Origin: Microvirga sp.
GTDB lineage: Bacteria > Pseudomonadota > Alphaproteobacteria > Rhizobiales > Beijerinckiaceae
Direction of reading: 5' to 3'
NCBI GenBank assembly: GCA_031181145.1
Contig: JAPSLB010000017.1
Location: forward strand, 18,980-82,979
DNA length: 64,000 nt
Within the stretch, counting starts at the first letter, position 1, and every line of letters begins with the position of its first letter. Position numbers and translations under genes: made by a program. This document shows positions 45,206 to 54,301 of the stretch, piece by piece. The notes beneath the pieces were generated by a model. That model was given only the letters and a program-made list of their open reading frames with translations. It made no database searches and was not told where the DNA came from.

Positions 45206-46398
45206 AGCTGGTAGAGTCGCTTCCAATAACGTAGCGTCAGTCGGCTCGGCCTGGCTTCCGATGAGGCCTGAACCTGAGCATTCGCGCGAAGACTCAAGCC
45301 GATCCGTTCCTGCCTCTCATTAACTTCCATATATGCGCGCAAGTCTATCCCCGAAGGGCGGGAAAGGACGCGCTCGTAGAGTGCGGCGCAGGACTGAGCC
45401 ACCAAGCGAGCGTCATGGTTTTCCCGACAAAACGCATGCCCTCTTTCGGCGACTTCGGCCCGAAGACGAGACGAAGTGATGAGGTTCCGCAGAACGGAGG
45501 CGATCGTCTGGGGGTTGGCGACCATGACTGGTGGAGCGTCTCCGAAGGTGGGCAGGAGATCGTCGCGGATATAGGAGACTACCGCCTTTCCGAGCGCCAT
45601 TCCCTCCGTTGCAAGAACACCGTACCAGCCGATACGGAGCTGATCGACGATGATGTCACAGCTCTCGTAGATATTCCGCACCTCGTTCTGAGGCATGTTT
45701 TCGACAAGTTGGAAGTCAAACTGAAGGCCTTCAGCCCTGAGGGTCTGGACCGCAGATAGAATGTGACGTGTACCCTTGACTCCCTGACGGCTGGGAGCAT
45801 GTACGATCAGCGGGCGCTCTCGTTGCGGAAGCCCGACATGGCTCCAGTCGGCCATGTCGATGGCGCGGGGAATGATTTTTGCTTCAGGCACATAGGAGAG
45901 GAGCTCAGGGTCAGTAACAGCTATCTCGTCAGCGATGGACCGGCAAAGATCGATGTAGAGGCGCTGGCCAGCCTCTGGAAACCGCGCGACGAGCCCGTCA
46001 GGATCATCGGCGACGTAGTTGTAGGGGCTTGCAGCTTGAAAAACACTCGGCAATCGAACTTCGCTGCCGCGAAAATGGATCACGATTCTCTTCCCGGCAG
46101 CCTTCAGCGCCAAGAGATCCGTGCCCATTGGGAAGACCGGAAGGCGTTTGGTGTAGAATGGCGTGATCGCGTGAATATGGATGATATCGAAGTCGGCTCC
46201 GACATCAGCCAGGACTCGACGCATCGTCGTCCGTGACGCATCAGGGAAATGGAAGTCGGCCGGATATCCGAAGCGGTTATGGCCGACAATCACATTGGCG
46301 GCATCGACACCGATCTCCCGTAAACCGCGTGCGATGAGACCCGGCTGACCGGCAGACGCCTGAAAGCCGTGCAGCACCTTGTAGGAGAGCGCACTCAT
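45139..46398 (-). CDS. Glycosyltransferase (paralog of 30113-31369)
   Basis: GT-B type protein of 419 aa. Key segments GFQASAGQPGLIARGLREIG, IVIHFRGSEVRLPSVF, LIVHAPSRQGVKGTRHILSA and IIVDQLRIGWYGVLATEGMA match the protein at 30113-31369 along the whole length. It is separated by 2 nt from the epimerase gene (wbpI-like) upstream, indicating one transcript. The 3' end overlaps the convergent gene at 43331-45205 by 67 nt; both reading frames look real through the overlap. Confidence 0.84.
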   Translation of the reverse strand: MSALSYKVLHGFQASAGQPGLIARGLREIGVDAANVIVGHNRFGYPADFHFPDASRTTMRRVLADVGADFDIIHIHAITPFYTKRLPVFPMGTDLLALKAAGKRIVIHFRGSEVRLPSVFQAASPYNYVADDPDGLVARFPEAGQRLYIDLCRSIADEIAVTDPELLSYVPEAKIIPRAIDMADWSHVGLPQRERPLIVHAPSRQGVKGTRHILSAVQTLRAEGLQFDFQLVENMPQNEVRNIYESCDIIVDQLRIGWYGVLATEGMALGKAVVSYIRDDLLPTFGDAPPVMVANPQTIASVLRNLITSSRLRAEVAERGHAFCRENHDARLVAQSCAALYERVLSRPSGIDLRAYMEVNERQERIGLSLRANAQVQASSEARPSRLTLRYWKRLYQLYREKGPGNFLRMAATKLTKGG

Positions 46399-46400
46399 TG

Positions 46401-47444
46401 CTACGCGCTCCTCAGAATCTCTAGGATCCTCTTGGCGGTGTCACCCGTGCCATATTCCCGGATCTCACGTCGAGGGCGGTACTCGTCCTGGCTCCACAAC
46501 CGATTCCATCCATTGTCGATCGTCTCGACCCACTCGGTTTCGGAACGCAGGGTGACGCAGGGAACCTTGTGGAAATACGCTTCCTTTTGAACGCCGCCGG
46601 AATCCGTTGCTACGATATTTGCGTTGCTAAGCAGTACATGCATATCGAAGTAGCCGACCGGGTCGATGAGTTTCAGACGATCTGCCGCTACGGAAATCCC
46701 GGCGCGGGCCAAGGCTTGGCGTGTGCGCGGATGAAGCGGCAGCACGAGCGGAATATCGCCCGACAAGTGCGCAAGGAAGTCGATCGCTTTCCGAAGAGCC
46801 TCAGGACTGTCCGTGTTTTCAGCACGGTGCAATGTCGCAACGCCATAACTCTTCGGCTGCAGGGACAGTTCTTCCAGAATACGGGAGTGCTTCACCGCAA
46901 TAGGAGTCAGCTTCAAGGTCGCATCGTACATCAGGTCCCCGACTTGATGAACCCCGGCGCTGATGCCCTCGTTCCGGAGATTCTCGACGGCTGCCGAAGT
47001 GGGGCATAGAAGGACCGAGCTGATGTGATCCACGAGCACCCGGTTGATTTCCTCGGGCATATTGCGATTGAACGAGCGAAGCCCTGCCTCGACGTGAATG
47101 ACCGGGATGTGCAGCTTTACTGCGGCAAGCCCGCCAGCCAGCGTGGAATTGGTGTCGCCGTAAACAAGGACGGCATCAGGTCGGTCTCCCATCAGGATGG
47201 CCTCAATGGCCTCCGTCATGCGGCCGGTCATCTGCCCGTGCGGCCCCCCGTGGATATCGAGCTGGTATGCCGGCTTTGGTAGCCCCAGTTCGCGAAAGAA
47301 CACGCCCGACATGTTCTCGTCGAAGTGCTGGCCGGTGTGGATGCACATTTCCTCCACCAGGTCTGAATTGGCAAACTCGAATGATAGGGGGGCAGCCTTG
47401 ATGAATTGAGGTCTGGCGCCAATGATTGTTGCAATTTTCTTCAT
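46401..47444 (-). CDS. wbpI: UDP-GlcNAc(3NAc)A 2-epimerase (WbpI/WecB-like)
   Basis: Non-hydrolysing sugar-nucleotide 2-epimerase of 347 aa. Motifs: MKKIATIIGARPQFIKAAPL, IHTGQHFDENMSGVFFRELG, YGDTNSTLAGGLAAVKLHIP, HVEAGLRSFNRNMPEEINRV and VATDSGGVQKEAYF. Classical WecB converts UDP-GlcNAc to UDP-ManNAc. The shorter length, G-A-R-P-Q-F-I-K-A start and presence of the wbpA, wbpB-D and wbpE steps in the same island favour WbpI, which turns UDP-GlcNAc3NAcA into UDP-ManNAc3NAcA. The specificity is inferred from context. It is co-transcribed with the glycosyltransferase downstream. Confidence 0.86.
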   Translation of the reverse strand: MKKIATIIGARPQFIKAAPLSFEFANSDLVEEMCIHTGQHFDENMSGVFFRELGLPKPAYQLDIHGGPHGQMTGRMTEAIEAILMGDRPDAVLVYGDTNSTLAGGLAAVKLHIPVIHVEAGLRSFNRNMPEEINRVLVDHISSVLLCPTSAAVENLRNEGISAGVHQVGDLMYDATLKLTPIAVKHSRILEELSLQPKSYGVATLHRAENTDSPEALRKAIDFLAHLSGDIPLVLPLHPRTRQALARAGISVAADRLKLIDPVGYFDMHVLLSNANIVATDSGGVQKEAYFHKVPCVTLRSETEWVETIDNGWNRLWSQDEYRPRREIREYGTGDTAKRILEILRSA

Positions 47445-47891
47445 GATTACCCGTGCCGCTCGATCCGGGTCCCATCCGAATCGCTCTAGTCTGTCAATAC
47501 CCTACCCAATTTTTCTGATTACTCTTGGGAATGATCCACATGCCTGCGCCTTCCTTAGTGCCTTGAGACGGCCGCGACAACACAAAGACGCGCCATCTTG
47601 CCGCCGCTGTGACCTTAAGTTGCGGCATTGGGGCGTTTCAAGCCCCACAGCACAGCCGTTTATCCTTCGTTCCCGTTGCAGGAGTGAGACAAGCATCCGG
47701 TTCGAGATGTCCCTGACAATGGCTATGGTAATGCTGAATTCGGGTGCTGGACGATGCCGCAGTTGCACCGGCTGTATCCGCCTTGGTCATAGCGGGGGCT
47801 CCAGCATTCTTCCCGGGCCATCTGGCAAGCGGGGCTTCCCCGGTATCTTGGCTAGCCTATTCAGGGCACTTTCAGGATACACCAGGAAGGT
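47445..47891. other. Intergenic region, no gene recognised
   Basis: About 450 nt between the 2-epimerase start and the rmlA stop. Frames on both strands (for example 47502-47768 minus) have no recognisable motif. A small GGGGC/GCCCC hairpin lies near 47630-47650. It should hold the epimerase promoter. Confidence 0.4.
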
Positions 47892-48788
47892 TCAGGTCAT
47901 CTCGGCACGCTTGTCCTGGATCTGCCCCTCCGCCACAGCGAGGAGATATTGACCATATGTGCTTTTCGAAAGGGAATGACCAATATTCATGAGTTGTTCG
48001 CGCTCTATCCATCCAAGGTTGAAGGCGATCTCTTCCGGGCAGGAAATCTTGAAACCCTGACGCTGCTCAAGCGCCCGCACGAAGCCCGCTGCTTCAACAA
48101 GAGCATCCGGCGTACCGGTATCCAGCCACGCATAACCACGCCCCATCTTCTCGACATGCAACTGCCCCCTTTCGAGATAGGCCCGATTGACATCAGTAAT
48201 CTCTAATTCGCCTCGTGCCGAGGGTTTAAGCCCGGCGGCAATATCAATCACCTGAGCATCGTAGAAGTAGAGGCCGGTCACGGCCCAATTCGATTGAGGC
48301 TGTCTTGGCTTCTCCTCAATCGAGATCGCCTTGCCCATTGCATCGAATTCGACCACGCCGTACCGTTCCGGATCACGAACGCGATAGGCAAAGATGCATG
48401 CCCCTTGGGGCTGGCGAGTTCCGGAATGCATCAGTTCCGGCAAACCGTGGCCGTAAAAGAGGTTGTCTCCAAGAATGAGCGCCGAGGCGTCCCCATCCAC
48501 AAACTCTGCCCCGATGACATAGGCTTGGGCGAGACCTTCGGGCTTGGGCTGCTCCGCGTAGGACAAGCGAATTCCCCACTGCTGTCCTGTGCCCAAAAGC
48601 TGCTTAAATCGGGGCAGCTCGTCGGGGGTCGTGATGATGAGAATGTCCCGCACGCCTGCCAGCATGAGCGTCGCAAGCGGATAGTAGATCATCGGCTTGT
48701 CATAGACCGGCAGAAGCTGCTTGGACGTCGCATAGGTCATTGGATAAAGCCGAGTGCCGCTCCCGCCAGCCAGAATGATACCTTTCAA
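47892..48788 (-). CDS. rmlA: Glucose-1-phosphate thymidylyltransferase
   Basis: First enzyme of dTDP-rhamnose synthesis, 298 aa, joining glucose-1-phosphate and dTTP. The signature [20 protein letters not shown] then [20 protein letters not shown] opens the protein; [13 protein letters not shown] and [17 protein letters not shown] are further RmlA motifs. The start is an uncommon TTG at 48788, supported by AAGGAG 6 nt upstream and by exact alignment of the N-terminus with the family. It overlaps the stop of a tiny 37-codon frame. It is last in the order rmlB-rmlC-rmlA. Confidence 0.95.
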   Translation of the reverse strand: MKGIILAGGSGTRLYPMTYATSKQLLPVYDKPMIYYPLATLMLAGVRDILIITTPDELPRFKQLLGTGQQWGIRLSYAEQPKPEGLAQAYVIGAEFVDGDASALILGDNLFYGHGLPELMHSGTRQPQGACIFAYRVRDPERYGVVEFDAMGKAISIEEKPRQPQSNWAVTGLYFYDAQVIDIAAGLKPSARGELEITDVNRAYLERGQLHVEKMGRGYAWLDTGTPDALVEAAGFVRALEQRQGFKISCPEEIAFNLGWIEREQLMNIGHSLSKSTYGQYLLAVAEGQIQDKRAEMT

Positions 48789-48898
48789 AGCGGAACTCCT
48801 TTACGGCTCGCATTTACGTAAGCAGCCTCAGAGCCGATGCGGCCAGTCAGAAATGCCAGCGCCTCACGCGATGAGAAGAACGGCTTTCGAAGCTGCAT
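48785..48898 (-). CDS. Possible small protein between rmlC and rmlA (37 aa)
   Basis: A 37-codon frame (starting [16 protein letters not shown]) fills the gap between rmlC and rmlA and overlaps the rmlA TTG start by four bases, as coupled genes do. No domain is recognised. It may instead be leftover sequence from a deleted gene such as rmlD, or a leader that couples rmlA translation. Evidence is positional only. Confidence 0.3.
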   Translation of the reverse strand: MQLRKPFFSSREALAFLTGRIGSEAAYVNASRKGVPL

Positions 48899-48917
48899 CA
48901 TCTGCACCTGCTTCGGG

Positions 48918-49475
48918 CTAATCGAAATATGCCGGCAGCTCTGCCAACCGCAGGAGTTTTCGGTCCTTTTCTGAAAGGATCGCGTCAGAATGCGGTATAG
49001 GCCATTCGATACCGAGATCAGGGTCATCGAAAGCGACACCATGATCGTGAGCGGCGGAGTAGTAATTTGTGACCTTGTAGAGAACTTCGGTATTGGGCTC
49101 CAAGGAACAGAAGCCATGAGCAAAACCAACTGGCACCAGCAACTGATGCCAGTTGGAAGCAGAGAGCTCGACGGCAACGTGACGGCCAAATGTCGGCGAG
49201 GAGCGACGAAGATCGACCGCCACATCAAGGATGCTTCCCCTCGCAACTCGCACGAGCTTACTCTGGCCGAATGGCGGGCCTTGAAAATGAAGCCCCCGGA
49301 TCGTGCCGGCTTCTATCGTTAGAGAATGATTGTCCTGAACGAACTCAACATCCAGGGCAGCTTCTTCGAACATGCGCCGATTGTAGACCTCGGAGAAAAA
49401 TCCGCGTTCGTCGTCGACGCGCCGCGGCGTCAAGATCTTTACGTCCGGGATTGCTGCCGGTTGAATGTCCAACAT
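48918..49475 (-). CDS. rmlC: dTDP-4-dehydrorhamnose 3,5-epimerase
   Basis: Cupin-type epimerase of 185 aa acting on dTDP-4-keto-6-deoxyglucose. Motifs: DERGFFSEVYNRRMFEEA, FVQDNHSLTIEAGTIRGLHF with the catalytic histidine, and LVPVGFAHGFCSLEPNTEVL then YKVTNYYSAAHDHGVAFDDP with the catalytic tyrosine region. Length agrees with the family (about 180-190 aa). It lies 61 nt downstream of rmlB. The reductase rmlD that would finish dTDP-L-rhamnose is not in this cluster. Confidence 0.95.
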   Translation of the reverse strand: MLDIQPAAIPDVKILTPRRVDDERGFFSEVYNRRMFEEAALDVEFVQDNHSLTIEAGTIRGLHFQGPPFGQSKLVRVARGSILDVAVDLRRSSPTFGRHVAVELSASNWHQLLVPVGFAHGFCSLEPNTEVLYKVTNYYSAAHDHGVAFDDPDLGIEWPIPHSDAILSEKDRKLLRLAELPAYFD

Positions 49476-49536
49476 CCTTAGATCCTCGTTCTCGCGTATG
49501 ACGATTTCCGCGGGAGGCGGCCACTTGCATGTCCTC

Positions 49537-50598
49537 TCAAGCCGTCAGGCCCAGCCGCTCACCATGGTAGCCACCCGAGCGAACCTGCTCCCACCATGTC
49601 CGGTTTGCCAGATACCACTGCACTGTCTTGCGCAGACCGCTCTCGAACGTCTCGATAGGAGTCCAGCCAAGGTCCCGCTTGATCTTTGATGCATCCACTG
49701 CATAACGCAGGTCGTGCCCCGGACGATCGGCCACGAAAGTGATCAGCCCCTCCCTGGAACCGATCCGAGCGTCGGGAGCCATCTCGTCCACCAATCCGCA
49801 GATAGCCTTGACCACGTCGATGTTCCGGCGCTCGCTCCAACCGCCGATATTGTAGCTCTCGCCAACCCTGCCCTTTTCGGCGACGAGGATGAGCGCCTCT
49901 GCGTGATCGTCCACGTAGAGCCAGTCGCGCACGTTCTCGCCCCTGCCGTAGACAGGCAACGGCTTGCCCTCCAACGCATTCAGGATCATTAGGGGGATCA
50001 ACTTTTCCGGGAAGTGATAGGGTCCGTAATTGTTGGAGCAGTTCGTCACGATGACGGGCAGACCATAGGTGTGGTGCCAAGCCCGGACAAAGTGATCGGA
50101 TGCCGCCTTCGAAGCGGCATACGGGGAATTCGGCCGGTAAGGATATTCCTCGTGGAAAAAGCCCTCTTCGCCGAGCGAGCCGAAGACCTCGTCGGTCGAG
50201 ACGTGATGGAAGCGGAAATCCTTGCGCCGCTGCCCGCTCAAGGTTCGCCAGTAGCGCAGCGCCTCCTGCAGCAGCGCGAAAGTGCCGACAACATTGGTCT
50301 GGACGAATTCCCCTGGTCCGTCGATGGAACGGTCCACATGGCTTTCTGCCGCCAGATGCATGATCACATCCGGCTGAAAGCGCGCGATGATCGCCCGCAT
50401 TCGGATCGCATCAGCGACATCGGTCCGCTCGAAGCCATAGCGAGGATTGCCGGAGACGGAAGCCAAGGCGTCGAGGTTACCCGCATAGGTCAGCTTGTCC
50501 ACCACCAGTGCCTGATGAGGAGTCGCGCCGATCAGGCGGCGAACGACTGCCGAACCGATGAATCCGGCCCCACCCGTCACCAGAAAGCGTTTTGTCAT
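49537..50598 (-). CDS. rmlB: dTDP-glucose 4,6-dehydratase
   Basis: Extended SDR enzyme of 353 aa converting dTDP-glucose to dTDP-4-keto-6-deoxyglucose. The NAD motif [20 protein letters not shown] is at the N-terminus; the catalytic part is [20 protein letters not shown] followed by the Tyr-x3-Lys in [16 protein letters not shown]. The C-terminal [20 protein letters not shown] is diagnostic for RmlB. It is the first gene of the rmlBCA transcript, whose promoter must lie in the 430-nt gap to its right. Confidence 0.96.
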   Translation of the reverse strand: MTKRFLVTGGAGFIGSAVVRRLIGATPHQALVVDKLTYAGNLDALASVSGNPRYGFERTDVADAIRMRAIIARFQPDVIMHLAAESHVDRSIDGPGEFVQTNVVGTFALLQEALRYWRTLSGQRRKDFRFHHVSTDEVFGSLGEEGFFHEEYPYRPNSPYAASKAASDHFVRAWHHTYGLPVIVTNCSNNYGPYHFPEKLIPLMILNALEGKPLPVYGRGENVRDWLYVDDHAEALILVAEKGRVGESYNIGGWSERRNIDVVKAICGLVDEMAPDARIGSREGLITFVADRPGHDLRYAVDASKIKRDLGWTPIETFESGLRKTVQWYLANRTWWEQVRSGGYHGERLGLTA

Positions 50599-51025
50599 TT
50601 CGGCTTACCTTCTGTCGGTGATGTCGAGATCCTCGAAGCAAAATCGAAAAATTGGAGGACCAGAGGATTGCAGGAGGCAAGGAGCACCCTGATCCGAAAT
50701 CATCGCCTAGACTACCTGCCCGGAAGTCGCCACCAAGTTCAGACTTGCGCTGCGATCCCTATTATACGTTGAATCTATGGCCTGAATGAAATCTTGCCAC
50801 GTGAGAACCTTATGAATACGGAAAACCTTGTTGAGAGTTTCCCATCCTCGAACAGACGGCGGATCTATCATTCAGCCGGCGAGCTTCGCGTTCAGCCAGG
50901 CGGTGCAGCACGCCTCAACCGTTATATCGCAAACCGACACTATATTGCAATAGGGTAACATAACTTGCACATAACGGCTGCCTGTGCTCTCAAGCCCGCA
51001 GCTGGCTTTCCTCGTCGGAAGCCTG
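50599..51025. other. Intergenic region with a short frame
   Basis: About 430 nt between rmlB and manB. A plus-strand frame of 48 codons (50812-50958, beginning MNTENLVESFPSSNRRR) has protein-like composition but no clear ribosome-binding site. Near 50920-50955 two similar AT-rich boxes (TATATCGCAA, TATATTGCAA) occur 14 nt apart, possibly operator half-sites. Nothing else is recognised. Confidence 0.35.
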
Positions 51026-52501
51026 TCAACTCTCCATCTGCTGCGCAGCGACGGAAAGTCCCCAACCGAGAAGATTTTCTGCCCGCGCCGGACTTGCAGC
51101 CTCGACGTAGACACGCAGCTCCGGCGCATTTCCCGAAGCACGGAAATGAACGACCTCGCCGTTGTTCGCAGTGACCCTCAGCCCGTCGCACGCATCGAGG
51201 CCGGCGACCCCCCCGAGCGAGGCAAATAGCTCGCCGCGGAACGCTATGTCCTGCTGAATCCGAGCGAGAAAGAAGCCGGTCTTCTCACTTGCGACATTCG
51301 TCAGGCGATTGCTTGCGGCTGCCATGAAGGAGAACTCAGCCGCGATCTGGGCAAGAGGCTGCCCACGAGCCGCTACTTCGTTCAGCGTGCAGAGGATCGG
51401 CAGCATGGCATCTCGTGTGGGAAGCGCCGCGAGGCGGCGCCCTTCCCGCTCAACGTCAGTCCCGAGCAGGACGCCGCCATTGGCCTCGAAGCCGACGACG
51501 ACCCGGGCACCGGACCGCATCGCCTCGGCCATTCCCTTGATAACGTAGGGTGATCCGACCTTCGTGCGGATGACCGACCTGAAGGTTCCAGACGCCTCCA
51601 ACGCCGAATTGGAGGTGACAGGGGTCACGATGACCTCGGCGCCAAGGCAGCGTGCGGTGACGGCGCCGACGAGGTCGCCACGCAGGAACATGCCCGTTCC
51701 GTCTGCGATCAGCGGGCGATCGGCATCGCCGTCAGTCGAGACGATCGCATCGAGAGAGTTCTCGCTGGCCCATTGGCGTGCCAGTGCCTCGTCCTCCGGC
51801 CGCAATGCCTCCGTATCGACAGGAATGAAGCTCGTTGCGCGCCCGAGTGGAATGGCACGCGCACCAAGTGCTTCGAGAGTTTCGGTCAGAAGATCACGAG
51901 CCGCGGAGGAATGCTGGTAGACGCCGACCGTGAGGCCGCAGAGAGCCCCGGCCCCGAAGAATTCCATGTAACGCACCCTGTAGGCGGTACGCAGGTCCAC
52001 ATCCGGGATTGCGGAGGGCCCCCTCCGAACGGAGTCCGGCATCTCCTGAATGTTCAACGTGGCATGATGCGCGAGGATACGGGCCTCATCCTGTTTGTCG
52101 ATCTCTCCCTCGGCCCGGTAAAATTTCAAACCATTGCGATCTTCGGGAATATGGCTGCCCGTCACCATGATGGCGGGAATACCACGCCGCAAACCATGAA
52201 AGGCCAATGCAGGGGTGGGCAGCATCCCGCAATCCACCGGGATCAATCCGGCATCCTGAAGCGCAGCGCGGCACAGCTGCGCGATGCTGGGGCTGCTGCC
52301 GCGCAGATCCTGCCCGACGAGCACCCTTCCCCCCGTCTTGGCCTGAGCACCGTCTTCCTTGAGCATCTCGGCGAAAGCGCGCGTATAGGCATAGGCTGGA
52401 ACTCCGTTCAGTTCCGTCACGAGTCCTCGCAGCCCACTGGTGCCGAACCTCAGGGAGCTTGCTCGGGTCCTTGCCGCTTGGTTTTCATCTGTCTGGATCA
52501 T
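51026..52501 (-). CDS. manB: Phosphomannomutase / phosphoglucomutase family
   Basis: Phosphohexomutase of 491 aa supplying mannose-1-phosphate to ManC. Motifs in order: LRFGTSGLRGLVTEL at the N-terminus, the catalytic phosphoserine loop IMVTGSHIPEDRNGLKFY (about 113-130, with Ile in place of Asn of the usual S-H-N-P), the metal loop STDGDADRPLIAD, the sugar loop GFEANGGVLLG and the phosphate-binding FRASGNAPELRVYVEA. The substitution in the active loop is seen in the subgroup of mannomutases of this family. It closes the right side of the polysaccharide island, opposite manC. Confidence 0.9.
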   Translation of the reverse strand: MIQTDENQAARTRASSLRFGTSGLRGLVTELNGVPAYAYTRAFAEMLKEDGAQAKTGGRVLVGQDLRGSSPSIAQLCRAALQDAGLIPVDCGMLPTPALAFHGLRRGIPAIMVTGSHIPEDRNGLKFYRAEGEIDKQDEARILAHHATLNIQEMPDSVRRGPSAIPDVDLRTAYRVRYMEFFGAGALCGLTVGVYQHSSAARDLLTETLEALGARAIPLGRATSFIPVDTEALRPEDEALARQWASENSLDAIVSTDGDADRPLIADGTGMFLRGDLVGAVTARCLGAEVIVTPVTSNSALEASGTFRSVIRTKVGSPYVIKGMAEAMRSGARVVVGFEANGGVLLGTDVEREGRRLAALPTRDAMLPILCTLNEVAARGQPLAQIAAEFSFMAAASNRLTNVASEKTGFFLARIQQDIAFRGELFASLGGVAGLDACDGLRVTANNGEVVHFRASGNAPELRVYVEAASPARAENLLGWGLSVAAQQMES

Positions 52502-53371
52502 CAGCAGATTAATAGGGTCGTGGCATCAGTGACGTCCAGGGACGAGCCTGGATCCTTCGTGGTACCTCCGGCAGGCCACCGCGCCACCACCGAGGCGTCT
52601 GGGGTGCGGGATCGCCTTTCCGACCGGATCATCGGGCGCGAAATCTGTCGCAAGGCTCGGCGGCGGCGCGCGCAACGCAGCTCTCGCCCTCTTTGCAGAC
52701 GCCTTGGATCTATCCGACAAGGTTTTGGGAAAACCAGAACGATTGGCTGGGGCGCCAGGATTCTAAGCTAAGCAGCACCCATCAGCTAAGTCCTTGAAAT
52801 TGCGAACCTTCCTGCAGCACGGAATATGCGTGTGTAGCACCTTTGTGTGACACCCCGCAAGTCAAGCCGTGGCAGGCCGCCAATCAGACTGATGCCAGGA
52901 TCGAAACTCTGGCGAGTTCAGCTGGTCTTACCCCTTACCCGCTCCAGCCATGCCACCCAGCCCCTTCGCGCCGGTCAGACCTGATGGTGGTCCAGAGCCT
53001 CTCGACGGGCGATTTGAATGGGAGCGCCGTTTCGATATTCAGTCGCCGGAGACGCTTCCTGCGTGCTCATTTTCGGATCAGGGCCATTACGCCTTAGCCA
53101 ACCCCTTTGGCCACTTTGAATGGAAACCGGGCAGCATCCGATTCCCTACGTGAGGGATTTGGCCAGTCGAACCTGCCCCAAGGCAGAAGGTGCGAAGTAA
53201 TATTGCTGCAGGTAAGCAAATCTTAACGCTGCGAAAAAGGATCGTTTGCCTATCATTATGAGCAGTAGCAGGATGGTGTTGCTCATCGAGAACCCGATGG
53301 GCGACCGCCGGGAGAGTGGTTGCAACACGCTCCCGGGGTCTGACCACAACCGAACTGTTAGGAGTTCTGCC
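52502..53371. other. Boundary region between polysaccharide and accessory islands
   Basis: About 870 nt. Frames on both strands are short and lack motifs. On the minus strand, 52502-52770 has coding-like composition but is broken in every frame and may be a decayed gene. No tRNA or rRNA gene was recognised that could act as an integration site. Confidence 0.4.
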
Positions 53372-53476
53372 ATGGCTGACGCCACCTCTACCCTGATCCG
53401 GCTCGTGCCGGAAGTCCCCCAGATCGATGTCTTCATGGCCCGGGCGCATGCCGCCCCGGCAGCCCTGCGCGCCTGA
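53372..53476 (+). CDS. Possible small protein (34 aa)
   Basis: A 34-codon frame starting MADATSTLIRLVPEVPQIDV with AGGAG (53360-53364) 7 nt before the ATG. It heads the plus-strand group leading to the AAA+ gene. No family is recognised. The good ribosome-binding site is the only direct support. Confidence 0.4.
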   Translation: MADATSTLIRLVPEVPQIDVFMARAHAAPAALRA

Positions 53477-53643
53477 TCGCCAGCACCTCACCGACATCCT
53501 TCACCACGACGATCTCCCCGCCTGTGGCCTGACCTGAGCGTCCCTGCATGCACCCGCATGCAGCTCTCAGTCTGTTCCCTGATCCGGCATGTCAGCCCGA
53601 GAGGCGCATGCGTGGGCGAGCTCGTCTCCACAGGAGACTTCCC

Positions 53644-54219
53644 ATGAGCCAGACCAACTCCCGCCACCACCCGATCGTCCACATCGAGCGCCCCGACCCG
53701 AACCTGTCGGTCCGCATCGTCTCGTGCCCGACCTCGCCGCTCGAGGTCATCGCCAGCGCCTGGTCCGAGCTGACGGCCCTGCGCAGCCTGCAGTTGCTCG
53801 ACGCTTCGTGCAACTACATCATGGTCGGCAAGGACACCATGCAGCGCCTCCTTGCCCGGGTCGGCGAGGCATCAAAACCATGGCCGCGCCTTGGCGACCA
53901 CCGCTATGACCGCTCCCTCACATGGGCGGATCAGCTCTACATCATCGTGAACCGCACCCGGCACTGGGAAAAGTCCGACGTCGTCGCCTTCCAGGAGGTG
54001 CTCAGCGATGAGGTTGAGCGGGTCGAAAGCGCCAAGCTGCACGCGGGCGTCGGGCCACTGCGGCTCCCGGCATCATCGAGCAAGGGCGCTGTGACAGAGA
54101 TCCTGTTGGCCGATGCCCGCTCGTTGCTGGCGGATGCCGGCTGCCCGGTGCTGACGCCGCGCCGCCGCTCGCTCCAGTGCATGCTCGCCACATCGGCCGA
54201 GCTGACGCTGGCCCACTGA
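53644..54219 (+). CDS. Hypothetical protein (191 aa)
   Basis: The start at 53644 has AGGAGA 7 nt upstream. No family can be named with confidence. A central segment, YIMVGKDTMQRLLARV then RSLTWADQLYIIVNRTRHWE and KSDVVAFQEVLSDEVERVES, has the order of a very diverged GIY-YIG-like nuclease core (strand with G-K, Arg helix, then an acidic helix). This is only a suggestion, because the canonical G-I-Y and Y-I-G are not present. It lies 82 nt before the AAA+ gene and may be co-transcribed with it. Confidence 0.6.
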   Translation: MSQTNSRHHPIVHIERPDPNLSVRIVSCPTSPLEVIASAWSELTALRSLQLLDASCNYIMVGKDTMQRLLARVGEASKPWPRLGDHRYDRSLTWADQLYIIVNRTRHWEKSDVVAFQEVLSDEVERVESAKLHAGVGPLRLPASSSKGAVTEILLADARSLLADAGCPVLTPRRRSLQCMLATSAELTLAH

Positions 54220-54301
54220 TCCGCCCGCCTTTCCTGCCCCCACCTGTGGCACACCGGCCTCGTCCTGAGGCCGGCTGCCCTGGGCTGTCCGGAGCATATC
54301 C

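Noticed and set aside
48785..49246. A 153-codon frame in the position where rmlD would be expected
   Set aside because: Most of it is an out-of-frame reading of rmlC; no SDR/RmlD motifs are present. Only the last 37 codons lie in free space.
53644..54219. GIY-YIG nuclease assignment for the 191-aa protein
   Set aside because: The order of elements is suggestive but the defining G-I-Y and Y-I-G residues are missing, so it is left as hypothetical.
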